Assembly: GCF_018130615.1 (NCBI RefSeq)
Contig: NZ_JAFCKB010000026.1
Coordinates: 53,542 to 117,541, forward strand
Length of the DNA: 64,000 nucleotides
Reading direction: 5' to 3'
Source of the DNA: Bradyrhizobium manausense
Lineage (GTDB): Bacteria > Pseudomonadota > Alphaproteobacteria > Rhizobiales > Xanthobacteraceae
The notes beneath the pieces are model-generated. The model saw only the letters and a program-made list of their open reading frames with translations. It ran no database searches and was not told where the DNA came from. A program made the position numbers and the translations under genes. Positions 54,711 through 63,154 of this stretch are shown here, piece after piece (the stretch's first letter is position 1; each line of letters begins with the position of its first letter).

Positions 54711-55169
54711 ATGCAAATCGCACTTTTCCAACCCGACATCCCCCAGAACACCGGCACGATTCTCCGCCTGTGCGCCTGCCTGGGCATCGCCGCCCATATC
54801 ATCGAACCCGCCGGTTTCCCGGTCTCCGATCGGCATTTCCGCCGGGCGGGAATGGATTACCTCGACCATGTCAGCATCGCCAGGCACGATTCCTGGTCGA
54901 AATTCGAGGAGTGGCGGGCGGCACACGGCTACCGGCTGTTGCTGTTCACCACCAAGGCCGCCACCGACTACCGCGATTTCCGTTACCAGACGTCCGACAT
55001 CCTGCTATTCGGGCGCGAGAGCGCCGGCGTCACCGATGCGGTGGTCGAAGCCGCCGATGCGCGGCTGGTGATCCCGATCACGCCCGGGCTGCGGTCGCTC
55101 AATGTCGCCATGAGCGCGGCGATGGCCGCAGGCGAAGCGCTCCGGCAGGTCCGGAACCCGCACGTTTGA
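54711..55169 (+). CDS. trmL: tRNA (cytidine(34)-2'-O)-methyltransferase
   Basis: TrmL methylates the wobble ribose of certain leucine tRNAs. The 152-residue SPOUT-fold protein has IALFQPDIPQNTGTILRLCACLG at the start, LLLFTTKAATDYRDFRY, LFGRESAGVTDAVVEAADARLVIPI and LRSLNVAMSAAMAAGEALRQ, which form the trefoil-knot AdoMet site. ATG 54711 is chosen over 54636. It heads a rightward run with queE and the queD homologue, 19 bp before queE, so these tRNA-related genes are likely co-transcribed. Confidence 0.93.
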   Translation: MQIALFQPDIPQNTGTILRLCACLGIAAHIIEPAGFPVSDRHFRRAGMDYLDHVSIARHDSWSKFEEWRAAHGYRLLLFTTKAATDYRDFRYQTSDILLFGRESAGVTDAVVEAADARLVIPITPGLRSLNVAMSAAMAAGEALRQVRNPHV

Positions 55170-55188
55170 ATATGACGAGGAGAGACCA

Positions 55189-55821
55189 GTGAGCTACGCG
55201 GTCAAGGAAATCTTCCTGACCCTGCAAGGCGAAGGCGCCCATGCCGGGCGCGCGTCGGTCTTCTGCCGTTTTGCCGGCTGCAACCTCTGGAGCGGCCGCG
55301 AGGCCGACCGCAGCGGGGCGACTTGCCAGTTCTGCGATACGGATTTCGTCGGCACCGACGGCACGCTCGGCGGCCGCTACGCCACGGCGGCGGAACTCGC
55401 CGACACCATCGCCGCGCAATGGACCGGGTCGACCTCCAACCGCTATGTGGTACTGACCGGCGGCGAGCCGCTGCTGCAGGTCGATGCCGCCCTGGTCGCA
55501 GCGCTCCATGGCCGCGGCTTCGAGATCGGCGTCGAGACCAACGGCACGGTCGCCGCGCCTGACGGGCTCGACTGGATCTGCGTCAGCCCCAAGGGCGGCA
55601 GCGAGCTGGTGCTCCGTCGCGGCCACGAGCTGAAGCTGGTCTATCCGCAGGCGCTCGCCGCACCGGAAGCTTTCGAGGGCCTCGCCTTCGAGCGTTTCTC
55701 GCTGCAGCCGATGGACGGGCCCGAGGTCGCTCAAAACACCGCGCGCGCGATCGACTATTGCCTGCGCCATCCGCAATGGCGGCTGAGCGTGCAGACGCAT
55801 AAATCGCTCGGCATCAGATAG
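55189..55821 (+). CDS. queE: 7-carboxy-7-deazaguanine synthase
   Basis: QueE is a radical SAM enzyme that makes CDG, the precursor of queuosine. The 210-residue protein has the atypical cluster motif Cys31-x14-Cys46-x2-Cys49 (CNLWSGREADRSGATCQFC), known from one QueE subgroup, where an inserted loop splits the usual CxxxCxxC. LTGGEPLLQVDAALVAAL and GVETNGT bind SAM and substrate. The start is GTG. It lies between trmL and the queD-like gene, giving a coherent tRNA-modification unit. Confidence 0.92.
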   Translation: MSYAVKEIFLTLQGEGAHAGRASVFCRFAGCNLWSGREADRSGATCQFCDTDFVGTDGTLGGRYATAAELADTIAAQWTGSTSNRYVVLTGGEPLLQVDAALVAALHGRGFEIGVETNGTVAAPDGLDWICVSPKGGSELVLRRGHELKLVYPQALAAPEAFEGLAFERFSLQPMDGPEVAQNTARAIDYCLRHPQWRLSVQTHKSLGIR

Positions 55822-55835
55822 GACTGAACGGACAG

Positions 55836-56201
55836 ATGTGGGAATTGACGAAATCGTTCCGCTTCGAGGCGGCGCATACGCTGAAGGGGACGACCTTTGG
55901 CGCGGCGAGCGAAGAGATCCACGGCCACTCCTTCCGCGCCGAGGTGACGGTCCGCGGCACGCCCGACCCTGCGACCGGCATGGTGGTCGATCTCGGCCTG
56001 CTGCAGCGCGCGATCGAGGACGTGCGCTTGATGCTCGACCACAAGTTCCTCAACAAGATCGAGGCGCTGGGCACACCGACGCTGGAGAACCTGTCGCGCT
56101 TCGTCTGGGAACGGCTCGCCCATATCGGCAAGCTCACCCGCGTCAGCATCCACCGCGACAGTTGCAACGAGAGCTGCACCTTTTACGGTCCGCAAGAGTG
56201 A
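55836..56201 (+). CDS. queD: 6-pyruvoyl-tetrahydropterin synthase family protein (QueD-like, non-canonical active site)
   Basis: A 121-residue T-fold protein placed 14 bp after queE. Zinc ligands His14, His29 and His31 are present in FEAAH and IHGHSF, and the late ESCTFYG motif fits the family. The catalytic Cys four residues before HGH in E. coli QueD is Ser25 here, while Glu26 gives the EX2HGH pattern of PTPS-III proteins, which stand in for FolB in some bacteria. The neighbour queE argues for queuosine synthesis; the motif argues for altered chemistry. I keep queD by context, with this reservation. Confidence 0.8.
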   Translation: MWELTKSFRFEAAHTLKGTTFGAASEEIHGHSFRAEVTVRGTPDPATGMVVDLGLLQRAIEDVRLMLDHKFLNKIEALGTPTLENLSRFVWERLAHIGKLTRVSIHRDSCNESCTFYGPQE

Positions 56202-56206
56202 GATTT

Positions 56207-56298
56207 CGTAGGGTGGGCTAATCGGAGCGTGCCCACCATTCGAGATGACGGAGAGAGATCGTGGGCACGGCGCGAGGGCGCCTTTGCCCACCCTGCGG
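56207..56298. repeat. Dispersed GGGTGGGC/GCCCACC repeat, copy 2
   Basis: TAGGGTGGGC at 56208-56217, GCGTGCCCACCATT, GTGGGCACGGCGCG and TTGCCCACCCTGCGG form nested inverted repeats between the queD-like gene and hemF. It is related to 4187-4320. Confidence 0.65.
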
Positions 56299-56320
56299 CA
56301 GGTTCGTTCGGGAATAGAAG

Positions 56321-57208
56321 ATGGACGCCACAACAATCGAAGACCGCAAGACCCGCGCCCGCAGCTGGTTCGAGCATCTGCGCGACGACATCTGCGCGAG
56401 CTTCGAGCGGCTCGAGGATGGCGCGCCGCAGAGCCTCTATCCCGGCGAGGCCGGCCGATTCGTGCGCACGCCCTGGCAGCGCACCGATCATAGCGGCGCG
56501 GCCGGTGGCGGCGGCGTGATGTCGATGATGTCGGGCCGCCTGTTCGAGAAGGTCGGCGTGCACTGCTCGACGGTGCACGGCGAGTTCGCGCCAGAGTTTC
56601 GCGCGCAGATTCCGGGCGCGGCGGAGGATCCGCGCTTCTGGGCCTCCGGCATCTCGCTGATCGCCCACATGCGCAATCCGCACGTGCCGGCCGTGCACAT
56701 GAACACACGCTTCGTCGTCACCACCAAGGCTTGGTTCGGCGGCGGCGCCGATCTGACGCCAGTGCTCGACCGAAGGCGCACGCAGGACGATGCAGATACG
56801 CTCGCCTTCCACGCCGCGATGAAAGAGGCCTGCACAGGGCCCAACGGCGTTGCCGATTACGACAAGTACAAGACGTGGTGCGACGAGTATTTCTATCTGC
56901 CGCACCGGAAAGAGGCCCGCGGCATCGGCGGCATCTTCTACGACTGGCACGACAGCGGCGACTGGGAGGCCGACCTCGCCTTCACCCAGGATGTCGGCCG
57001 CGCCTTCCTGAAGATCTACCCCGAACTCGTCAGGCGCAATTTCGCGAGCGCCTGGACCGCAGAAGACCGCGAGGAGCAGTTGATCCGCCGCGGCCGCTAT
57101 GTCGAGTTCAATCTGCTCTATGACCGCGGCACCATTTTCGGGCTCAAGACCGGCGGCAATGTGGACTCGATCCTGTCGTCGCTGCCGCCGGAGGTGAAAT
57201 GGCCATGA
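56321..57208 (+). CDS. hemF: Oxygen-dependent coproporphyrinogen III oxidase
   Basis: HemF converts coproporphyrinogen III to protoporphyrinogen IX with oxygen. The 295-residue protein has [81 protein letters not shown]-like [14 protein letters not shown] and [24 protein letters not shown], covering the family end to end. It follows a repeat, so it probably has its own promoter, and overlaps the next gene by 10 bp. Confidence 0.96.
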   Translation: MDATTIEDRKTRARSWFEHLRDDICASFERLEDGAPQSLYPGEAGRFVRTPWQRTDHSGAAGGGGVMSMMSGRLFEKVGVHCSTVHGEFAPEFRAQIPGAAEDPRFWASGISLIAHMRNPHVPAVHMNTRFVVTTKAWFGGGADLTPVLDRRRTQDDADTLAFHAAMKEACTGPNGVADYDKYKTWCDEYFYLPHRKEARGIGGIFYDWHDSGDWEADLAFTQDVGRAFLKIYPELVRRNFASAWTAEDREEQLIRRGRYVEFNLLYDRGTIFGLKTGGNVDSILSSLPPEVKWP

Positions 57209-57951
57209 CGACGATGAGGCCCGCCGTAAAGCCGCTCCCGCGCGCCATGCTGATCGACATGGACGACACCATCCTGTCGGCCTATGGCCGGCCCGAGATC
57301 GCCTGGAACACGATCGCGGAAGAATTCGCCGAGGAGCTTGCGCCGCTGCCGCCGCCACAGGTCGCCATGGCCGTGCTGGCCTATGCGCGGCAGTTCTGGT
57401 CGACCGCGGAGGCCGCGTGGCGGATGAAGCTCGGCGAGGCGCGGCGGCTCACGGTGCGTGGCGGCTTTGCTGCGCTCGCCGCCAACGGCCATCATCCGCT
57501 CTCCGATGATCTCGCGGATCGCCTCGCCGACCGCTTCACCACCTATCGCGAGGAAGCGATCTTCGTTTTCCCCGGCGCGCATGATGCGATCGACGCCTTC
57601 AAGGCACACGGCGTCAAGCTCGCGCTGGTCACCAACGGTGCCGCCGACATGCAACGTGCCAAGGTCGAGCGCTTCGAGCTGACCCATCGCTTCGATCATA
57701 TCCAGATCGAGGGCGAGCACGGTTTCGGCAAGCCGGAAGAGCGCGCCTATCTGCACGCGATGGAAGCGCTCGGTGTCACCGCTGCGGACACCTGGATGAT
57801 CGGCGACAATCTGGAATGGGAAGTCGTGACACCGCAGCGCCTCGGCATCTATGCGGTCTGGCTCGACGCGCACGGCGACGGCCTGCCTGAAGGTTCCACC
57901 GTCAAGCCCGATCGCATCATCCGCTCGCTGACCGAGCTGGTGCCGGGCTGA
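57199..57951 (+). CDS. HAD-family hydrolase
   Basis: A 250-residue HAD phosphatase. The nucleophile motif is [10 protein letters not shown], motif II is [19 protein letters not shown], and motif III/IV is [18 protein letters not shown] .. [12 protein letters not shown]. It has a helical cap between motifs I and II (subtype CI). GGAGG 5 bases before the ATG at 57199 supports that start over ATG 57205. It overlaps hemF by 10 bp, so the two are translationally coupled; the substrate is unknown and could be a phosphorylated metabolite. Confidence 0.88.
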   Translation: MAMTTMRPAVKPLPRAMLIDMDDTILSAYGRPEIAWNTIAEEFAEELAPLPPPQVAMAVLAYARQFWSTAEAAWRMKLGEARRLTVRGGFAALAANGHHPLSDDLADRLADRFTTYREEAIFVFPGAHDAIDAFKAHGVKLALVTNGAADMQRAKVERFELTHRFDHIQIEGEHGFGKPEERAYLHAMEALGVTAADTWMIGDNLEWEVVTPQRLGIYAVWLDAHGDGLPEGSTVKPDRIIRSLTELVPG

Positions 57952-57955
57952 ATCT

Positions 57956-57979
57956 CGAAAACAACCCCATGCACCGTAG
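57956..57979. repeat. Short dispersed repeat CGAAAACAACCCCATGCAC + nGTAG, copy 2
   Basis: Same 24-bp string as 14222-14245 with a single substitution, here 4 bp after the HAD hydrolase stop. After it comes TTTACGGATTTTACGAAAATCCG, containing the GGATTTT/AAAATCC arms of a small hairpin (58013-58022). Confidence 0.75.
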
Positions 57980-58104
57980 CGGGTTGCTGCAAAATCGGGT
58001 CTTTACGGATTTTACGAAAATCCGTTGACCCGTCGGGCAAAACAGGCGCATGATGCCATCGTCGGGATGCTTGCGAGGGTAGTGCAGACCGCCGGCGAAC
58101 GGTT

Positions 58105-59322
58105 TCACCTCAGGCGCGAGCCGATGGACTGGAAGTCGCTGATTGCGCTCCACACGCCCAGTCCGATCCCCTGCGCGAGCTGCTCCAGTTGCACCATGTT
58201 GTGAGCGAGGAAGATCATGACCGAGCCGTCGTTCGGATCGGCCTGCCACCAGCCGCCATATGCGCCCGGCCAGCCGACCGCCCCCTTGCCGCCCCCGCAT
58301 CTGACAGGGTCGGCTTGATCCGGCTCCATCACCACAGCGACCCCCAAGCCAAATCCGTGCCCCCGCGCAAACAGCGGCAATCCGAGCATGCGAGCTGTGG
58401 AACGCTGATGATCGGTGAGCTGGTTCGTTGCGATCATCGACAACGTGCCCGGCTGCAGCAGGCGGACATCGTCGACGGCTCCGCCCTCGGCGAACATCCG
58501 CGCGAATGCGAGATAATCGTCGAGCGTCGACCATAGACCCTGACCGCCGGACACGAATGTCATGCTCGCCGGCCGTTCGGCGTGTGCGTGTCCGCCGGGA
58601 ACGGATGGCAGCGTCGTGAGGCGACCTTGTGCATCGAATCCGTGCAATCCGGCACGCCGCCCCTCATTCGTCGCGGCAACGCTGAAGCCGGTATCCGTCA
58701 TTCCGAGCGGAACGAAGATTCGGCGCTTCAGGACATCTGCCAGCGGTGCATCCGCGATACGCTCGATCAACAGCCCGAGCAGATCGGTGGATTTGCCGTA
58801 GTGGAACTGACGCCCGGGCTGGTCGATCAGCGGAAGCCCGGCCAGGCGCGCAATCCACGCGTTCGGCGACAGTTCATTGTCGATGTCGCCACCGAGCATG
58901 TCGCGATAGGCGGCCGCGATCGGCCCCCGATGAAAGTCGCTGTATGTCAGTCCGGAGCGATGGGTCAGCAGATGCTCGAACGTAATCGGCATCCCGGCCG
59001 GCTCCGTCTCGTTCAGCGGACCTTCGGGAGAGCCCAGCACGCGCATCGCCGAGAATTCCGGGGCCCAGCGCGTAATCGGATCGCCCAGCGCGAATTTGCC
59101 GTCCTCGAGCAACATGAGCGCCAGCGTCGAAATGATCGGCTTGGACATCGACGCGATGCGGAAGATGGTATCTCTCTCGACGGGGCGCCGGGCCTCGATA
59201 TCGCGCAATCCGACACAAATGGTCTGCGTCTCGCCACCTCGCCGGACAAGCATCGCCGCGCCGGCAACCTCGCCGGCATCGACGTAGCGTTTGATTGCGG
59301 TCTCGATTGCGACGATGTCCAT
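58105..59322 (-). CDS. Serine hydrolase, class C beta-lactamase family
   Basis: A 405-residue serine hydrolase of the beta-lactamase/esterase EstB group. The catalytic Ser-x-x-Lys is in IFRIASMSKPIISTLAL, and a Tyr at TYSDFHRG is the candidate for the second catalytic element; a late HAG-like HGFGLGVAVV region is seen. No signal peptide is apparent, which favours a cytoplasmic esterase over a beta-lactamase. ATG 59322 with AAGGGG upstream is chosen; longer starts exist at 59337 and 59472. The substrate is unknown. Confidence 0.85.
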   Translation of the reverse strand: MDIVAIETAIKRYVDAGEVAGAAMLVRRGGETQTICVGLRDIEARRPVERDTIFRIASMSKPIISTLALMLLEDGKFALGDPITRWAPEFSAMRVLGSPEGPLNETEPAGMPITFEHLLTHRSGLTYSDFHRGPIAAAYRDMLGGDIDNELSPNAWIARLAGLPLIDQPGRQFHYGKSTDLLGLLIERIADAPLADVLKRRIFVPLGMTDTGFSVAATNEGRRAGLHGFDAQGRLTTLPSVPGGHAHAERPASMTFVSGGQGLWSTLDDYLAFARMFAEGGAVDDVRLLQPGTLSMIATNQLTDHQRSTARMLGLPLFARGHGFGLGVAVVMEPDQADPVRCGGGKGAVGWPGAYGGWWQADPNDGSVMIFLAHNMVQLEQLAQGIGLGVWSAISDFQSIGSRLR

Positions 59323-59549
59323 TGCGGCCCCTTGCATGTCGGAACGGGAAAGCGAGCCGCAATAGATTGATTTGCCAAACCGGACCACGGACTCGAACGC
59401 GAAGAAGCGGCCGTCAGCGACAATCGCGTCAAGGTGCGGGTGCTGGGGAGACGCCCGGGCCGAATGACTCACGCCCCCTCCCCCGTGTTCGGCGTGTCAT
59501 GACAAATTGCTAGCTGTGGTGCGGATCGACCAACTCGAAAGGACAATCC

Positions 59550-59759
59550 ATGGAATTGAAAGCCGGCGATATCGTCATGCTGAAATCGGGCGGCCAGCCA
59601 TTGACCGTCGCGGAGGTCAAGGGCGAGGACGTGCTCTGCCTCTGGATGGGCATGGAAGGCGATCTCTTCCGCGAGACGCTGCCGCTCGCGACGCTCATCC
59701 AGGTCGAAGAAGATCACGATGATGAGGACGAAGAAGACGAGGAGGAGGACGACGAATAG
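59550..59759 (+). CDS. Small DUF2158 (YodC-like) protein with acidic tail
   Basis: A 69-residue protein. Residues 1-45 match DUF2158 (MELKAGDIVMLKSGGQPLTV .. DVLCLWMG), a small SH3-like beta fold; the last 20 residues are nearly all Asp and Glu. It is divergent from the serine hydrolase gene with 227 bp between. Function of the family is unknown. Confidence 0.8.
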   Translation: MELKAGDIVMLKSGGQPLTVAEVKGEDVLCLWMGMEGDLFRETLPLATLIQVEEDHDDEDEEDEEEDDE

Positions 59760-59943
59760 CCTTGCCTGAGCCCGCATCCTCATTCGCCAGCTTGGCGTAT
59801 CCGGCTCCGGCACGAGATGTCCGGTTCGCTGCCAACGACGGCGCGATAGCGGACACGGGGATGTGACCAGTCATGAAGCCGATATCTGTTCGGGCTGCGT
59901 CGCCGAGCGCTAAACTGAGAACGGAGGCATCTGGAGAAAAGCG

Positions 59944-60228
59944 ATGCGTTCCGTTCTCGCCTTAGGTCTTTTCTTGGGCCTTTCCTTGGGCCTTTTGATC
60001 TCGCTGTGCGGCGTTGCGAATGCCGCGCCGGCCCATCATACCCATCGGCACGCTGCTGTGCGCTCCCATCAGGGCGCTTCGAGCTTTGCCTACGCGCCAG
60101 CTCAGTCGCCGCGCCGAGACCGGTCCGGCACGCCGGACTGCAACAAGCCTGAGCCCTATTTCGGCGCTTGTCAGGGTTACGCACCTGGCGAAAAGGATCG
60201 ATTTCTCAGCAGCTTGTGGAGCATGTAA
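59944..60228 (+). CDS. Small secreted His-rich protein, duplicate A
   Basis: A 94-residue exported protein. After the signal peptide (MRSVLALGLFLGLSLGLLIS .. VANA-AP) comes HHTHRHAAVRSHQ, then a conserved C-terminal block DRSGTPDCNKPEPYFGACQGYAPGEKDRFLSSL with two cysteines. The same block is in the protein at 61376-61615, and even the leader sequence CTGGAGAAAAGCGATGCGTTCC-like (CTGGAGAAAAGCG before ATG) is shared, so the two are recent duplicates. The His-rich part could bind metal. Family unknown to me. Confidence 0.75.
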   Translation: MRSVLALGLFLGLSLGLLISLCGVANAAPAHHTHRHAAVRSHQGASSFAYAPAQSPRRDRSGTPDCNKPEPYFGACQGYAPGEKDRFLSSLWSM

Positions 60229-60305
60229 AGGCTGCCATGACTGCGGCAATGCGCTCGATCCGCCACTCCCATGCGCGCGAACGCCGATCGCATCGCCAAA
60301 AAGAC

Positions 60306-60335
60306 AAGGACCGCCAACCGGCGGTCCTTGATTCT
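60306..60335 (-). terminator. Hairpin terminator between convergent small genes
   Basis: Perfect stem AAGGACCGCC (60306-60315), loop AACC, GGCGGTCCTT (60320-60329). On the minus strand it is followed by TGTCTTTTT, serving the gene at 60353-60661. Confidence 0.75.
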
Positions 60336-60352
60336 CATCCTGCGTCGGTTCG

Positions 60353-60661
60353 CTACCAGCGGCCCGGACCGACGTCGATGCTGACGCCGGGTTGCTCGTG
60401 TGGATAGCCGTAACCGCGGTCGTCATAGCCGTACGAGCTGTCGACCGGTCCGCGATAGTAGCCGTAGCTGTTCCGCCATCTCCCGTGACGGCAGTTACCC
60501 ACGCCAGCCATTCGCTGACCACCGTTCATGGCCGGGCCCTCGATGCCCACCGCCATGCCCTTCGAGCTGGTGCAGGGTCCCGGCCCTGCGAAACTCGCAC
60601 TGGATACGCCGGTCGCCGCGATCGCAATTGCGGCGAATCCCAGGGTCTTTGCAATCGTCAT
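60353..60661 (-). CDS. Small secreted Tyr/Gly-rich protein
   Basis: A 102-residue exported protein: signal peptide MTIAKTLGFAAIAIAATGVS .. SFA-GP, two cysteines (GPCTSSKG, NCRHGRW), and a Tyr/Gly-rich end (SYGYYRGPVDSSYGYDDRGYGYPHEQPG). AGGAG lies 7 bases before the ATG. Such proteins are common as unassigned exported products in Bradyrhizobium. No family recognised. Confidence 0.7.
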   Translation of the reverse strand: MTIAKTLGFAAIAIAATGVSSASFAGPGPCTSSKGMAVGIEGPAMNGGQRMAGVGNCRHGRWRNSYGYYRGPVDSSYGYDDRGYGYPHEQPGVSIDVGPGRW

Positions 60662-60898
60662 AGCTTTCTCCTGTCATTGGATTGACCTCAATCGCTCGCG
60701 GCCCATCCCGTTCCAATCGCCGCTGCCAGTGCAGACGTGAACAATCTGCATGTGCTCGCGATATATTGGTCCCGCCGGCGCCCGCGTTGGATCCAGCATC
60801 AGCAAGTCCAATGTTGTGTGACGCCGGATTGGTCCTTGCCGTCGAGGCTGCTGTTCGTTAGCCATATCCCACGTCTGGCTGACGTGATGGAGGATCCC

Positions 60899-61135
60899 AT
60901 GCGAAGCGTCGTGCTGGTTATCATCATGATCGCGGGACTTGCCCCGGCTGCACACGCGGAGCGAGACTATCCGTGGTGCGTCTTTGGCGGACATATCGGC
61001 GTGACCGGCGAGTGCATGTATTCAACGCGAGAACAATGTTTGGCCTCGGCGTCCGGGCGGTGGAATACCTATTGCGATGTAAATCCGCGCGTGAGGTTCA
61101 AGCAGCAGCAAGCTCCGCAGCCCCGAACGCGCTGA
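60899..61135 (+). CDS. DUF3551-type small secreted protein
   Basis: A 78-residue exported protein. The signal peptide (MRSVVLVIIMIAGLAPAAHA-ER) is followed by the DUF3551 pattern DYPWCVFGG..TGECMYSTREQCLASASGRWNTYCDVNPRV, with four Cys at the conserved places. GGAGG lies 6 bases before the ATG, which decides the start against upstream frames. DUF3551 proteins are abundant in Bradyrhizobium and of unknown role. It sits between the two duplicated His-rich genes. Confidence 0.82.
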   Translation: MRSVVLVIIMIAGLAPAAHAERDYPWCVFGGHIGVTGECMYSTREQCLASASGRWNTYCDVNPRVRFKQQQAPQPRTR

Positions 61136-61375
61136 ACGGCGTAATAGCCGATATCGCTGGATCTCGGCCAACGACGACTTCCACATACGGACTGGCTGGT
61201 CATACGCCCGACAACCAGCCTGCGATGTTGACGGGCGACATTTGCCAAACCGCACGATCGCTCGCCCCACGAGGGTCCCTGATGCCGGGGATGTGACCGG
61301 TCGTGAAGCCGACACCCGTTGGGACTCTGCAGCCGAGCCTTAATTGAGGAGACAAGGGGCAGCTGGAGAAAAGCG

Positions 61376-61615
61376 ATGCGTTCCATTTTGGCTTTGAGCC
61401 TTTTGATCGCCCTGTGCGGCGTTGCGAACGCCGCGCCGCTGCATCACCGGCACAAGCCTCTCGCGTCGAGCTTTGCTTACGCGCCATCTCGCCCGCCGCT
61501 CCAAGACCGGTCCGGCACCCCGGACTGCGACAAACCTGAACCGTATTTTGGCGCTTGCCAGGGTTATGCGCCCGGCGAAAAGGAGCGGTTTCTGAACAGC
61601 TTGCACGGCCCGTAG
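61376..61615 (+). CDS. Small secreted His-rich protein, duplicate B
   Basis: A 79-residue exported protein with signal peptide MRSILALSLLIALCGVANA-AP, then LHHRHKPLASSFAYAPSRPP and the block DRSGTPDCDKPEPYFGACQGYAPGEKERFLNSL nearly identical to the protein at 59944-60228. The upstream ~100 bp also match that copy, so gene and promoter were duplicated together. The longer frame to 61319 is just this shared leader. Function unknown. Confidence 0.75.
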   Translation: MRSILALSLLIALCGVANAAPLHHRHKPLASSFAYAPSRPPLQDRSGTPDCDKPEPYFGACQGYAPGEKERFLNSLHGP

Positions 61616-61712
61616 ACGCTTGGGCCCGTGCTTGGGGCCAGCACCTCACGTCCGTCTCGCCGGTGATGCCATCGGGGCCGCCCCAGCGCGCGATGTCGTC
61701 TGAATCCGGCGA

Positions 61713-62786
61713 TCAATCCAACGGCACGTTCAGGCTGGTGCCCCTGGTGATGATGCCACCGCGGTTGCCGATCTCGATCGACCCATAGCGCTGCTTGAAG
61801 CAATCCGGCAGCGGCCGGTCACCTTGCATGCTGAGCCAGAGGCGTAACAGATGACGCTTCTGGTTGGCATCGGGCCAGTCGCGGAATCCGGTTCGATCGT
61901 GCAACAGGGCATGATTGTAGACGAACTGCATGTCGCCCGGCTGAAGCCGCATGCCGAAATGCAGCGTGGCGTCATTTGCGAGTTCATCGAACAGATCGAG
62001 CGCCTCGATGTGAGCCGGCGTCAGTCGCGGCGCATCGGGAAAGCGCTGCGCGCTGTCGATATACTGGCGCTGATAGAACCCGGTCAGGAATCCTGCATGC
62101 CAATTCAGGACCGGGATTTCGAGATATGGCTTTTCGTTCTCCGGCACCTCGCCGCGCCGGTCGGTCGCGATTGCGTCGAACAAGAGAGCAGCAAGGTCGG
62201 GACGCCTGTCGAACATGGCGTTGTAGATCGTCGACGTGCTGACAAGGAGAGAATCTCCTCCTTCCATCGCCTCGCGAATGCACAACAGCCCAACCACGTC
62301 CGACGAATCCGTATGGAACGTCTGCCGTTCCGAGGTCTGATAAATCCGGGTGTTCGGATCCCTCGCATCGGCGCCGGTGTCGCGGACGTGGCCGAGAATG
62401 TGACCCGCTGCATTCTGGGACCGCGCCGATCCCAGATGCGCGCCCACCCCGCAGAATATCGTAGCGGCAAACTCCTGGCTGTATTTTGCCACCGGGAGGC
62501 CGCGGATCACTTCGAAACCGAGGCCGGTCAGCAGCTTTGTCTTGAGCCCTTCCAGATGCGCGCCGAAATGAGGAAGCGGAAAGCTCTGCTTCGTGATCTC
62601 GGCGATTTTCCTGCTTCGACCCAGATAGGATTCAGCCGCGTTCTCGAGCTCCGCGATCTCGCCGGCAGTCAGCGATATCAGCCACCGATCCGGATTGGCC
62701 TTCATCTCCGCGCCCAGCCAGGCAGATGGGATGTCGATCTTTCCCGAAGGGCGATCGATCCTGCTGGGCACTGAGACGACGTTCAT
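61713..62786 (-). CDS. TauD/TfdA-family Fe(II)/2-oxoglutarate dioxygenase
   Basis: A 357-residue non-heme iron dioxygenase. Iron ligands are His158 and Asp160 in TFHTDSSD and probably His296 in HALLHDRTGF, with an Arg in KRHLLRLWLS binding 2-oxoglutarate. The N-terminal SAWLGAEMKANPDRWLISLT is shared with a subgroup of uncharacterised dioxygenases that is often annotated only as TauD-like. Substrate is unknown; no transport or sulfonate genes are near. It is divergent from the metallophosphoesterase gene with a ~370-bp gap. Confidence 0.85.
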   Translation of the reverse strand: MNVVSVPSRIDRPSGKIDIPSAWLGAEMKANPDRWLISLTAGEIAELENAAESYLGRSRKIAEITKQSFPLPHFGAHLEGLKTKLLTGLGFEVIRGLPVAKYSQEFAATIFCGVGAHLGSARSQNAAGHILGHVRDTGADARDPNTRIYQTSERQTFHTDSSDVVGLLCIREAMEGGDSLLVSTSTIYNAMFDRRPDLAALLFDAIATDRRGEVPENEKPYLEIPVLNWHAGFLTGFYQRQYIDSAQRFPDAPRLTPAHIEALDLFDELANDATLHFGMRLQPGDMQFVYNHALLHDRTGFRDWPDANQKRHLLRLWLSMQGDRPLPDCFKQRYGSIEIGNRGGIITRGTSLNVPLD

Positions 62787-63154
62787 GGTGTTGGTTCCTG
62801 AGAAGATTGGTCGTCAGAGTGGACGTCGAGCACGCGACGATATTGTGCGGACTGCTTGTTTGCAACGAGGCCAGGCCCAATGCGCGGGCCAATTGGAGGC
62901 AATCGTTGAACATCGAAATGTGCGCCGCAACGCAAACGAAATGATCCATGCCCCCACGGACATCGCCGGACGTCGCGGAAGAGCCACGACCCGACTCATG
63001 CATTTGGAATGCTCGGTGCGCAAACCACACAGACGATCCCATCGGCGACTTAAGATTCCACGCAGGTTTTATTGCTGCACTTGGGGATTCCCGCACTGGT
63101 TGATATAGTTTGCCAAATCCCTCCAAACAACCCGCTTCGACTGCGAAGGACCCA
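62787..63154. other. 368-bp divergent intergenic region
   Basis: No supportable gene: several short frames overlap here on both strands without RBS or family signature. It should hold the promoters of the dioxygenase and the phosphoesterase. Composition is less GC-rich than the core genes nearby. Confidence 0.55.
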
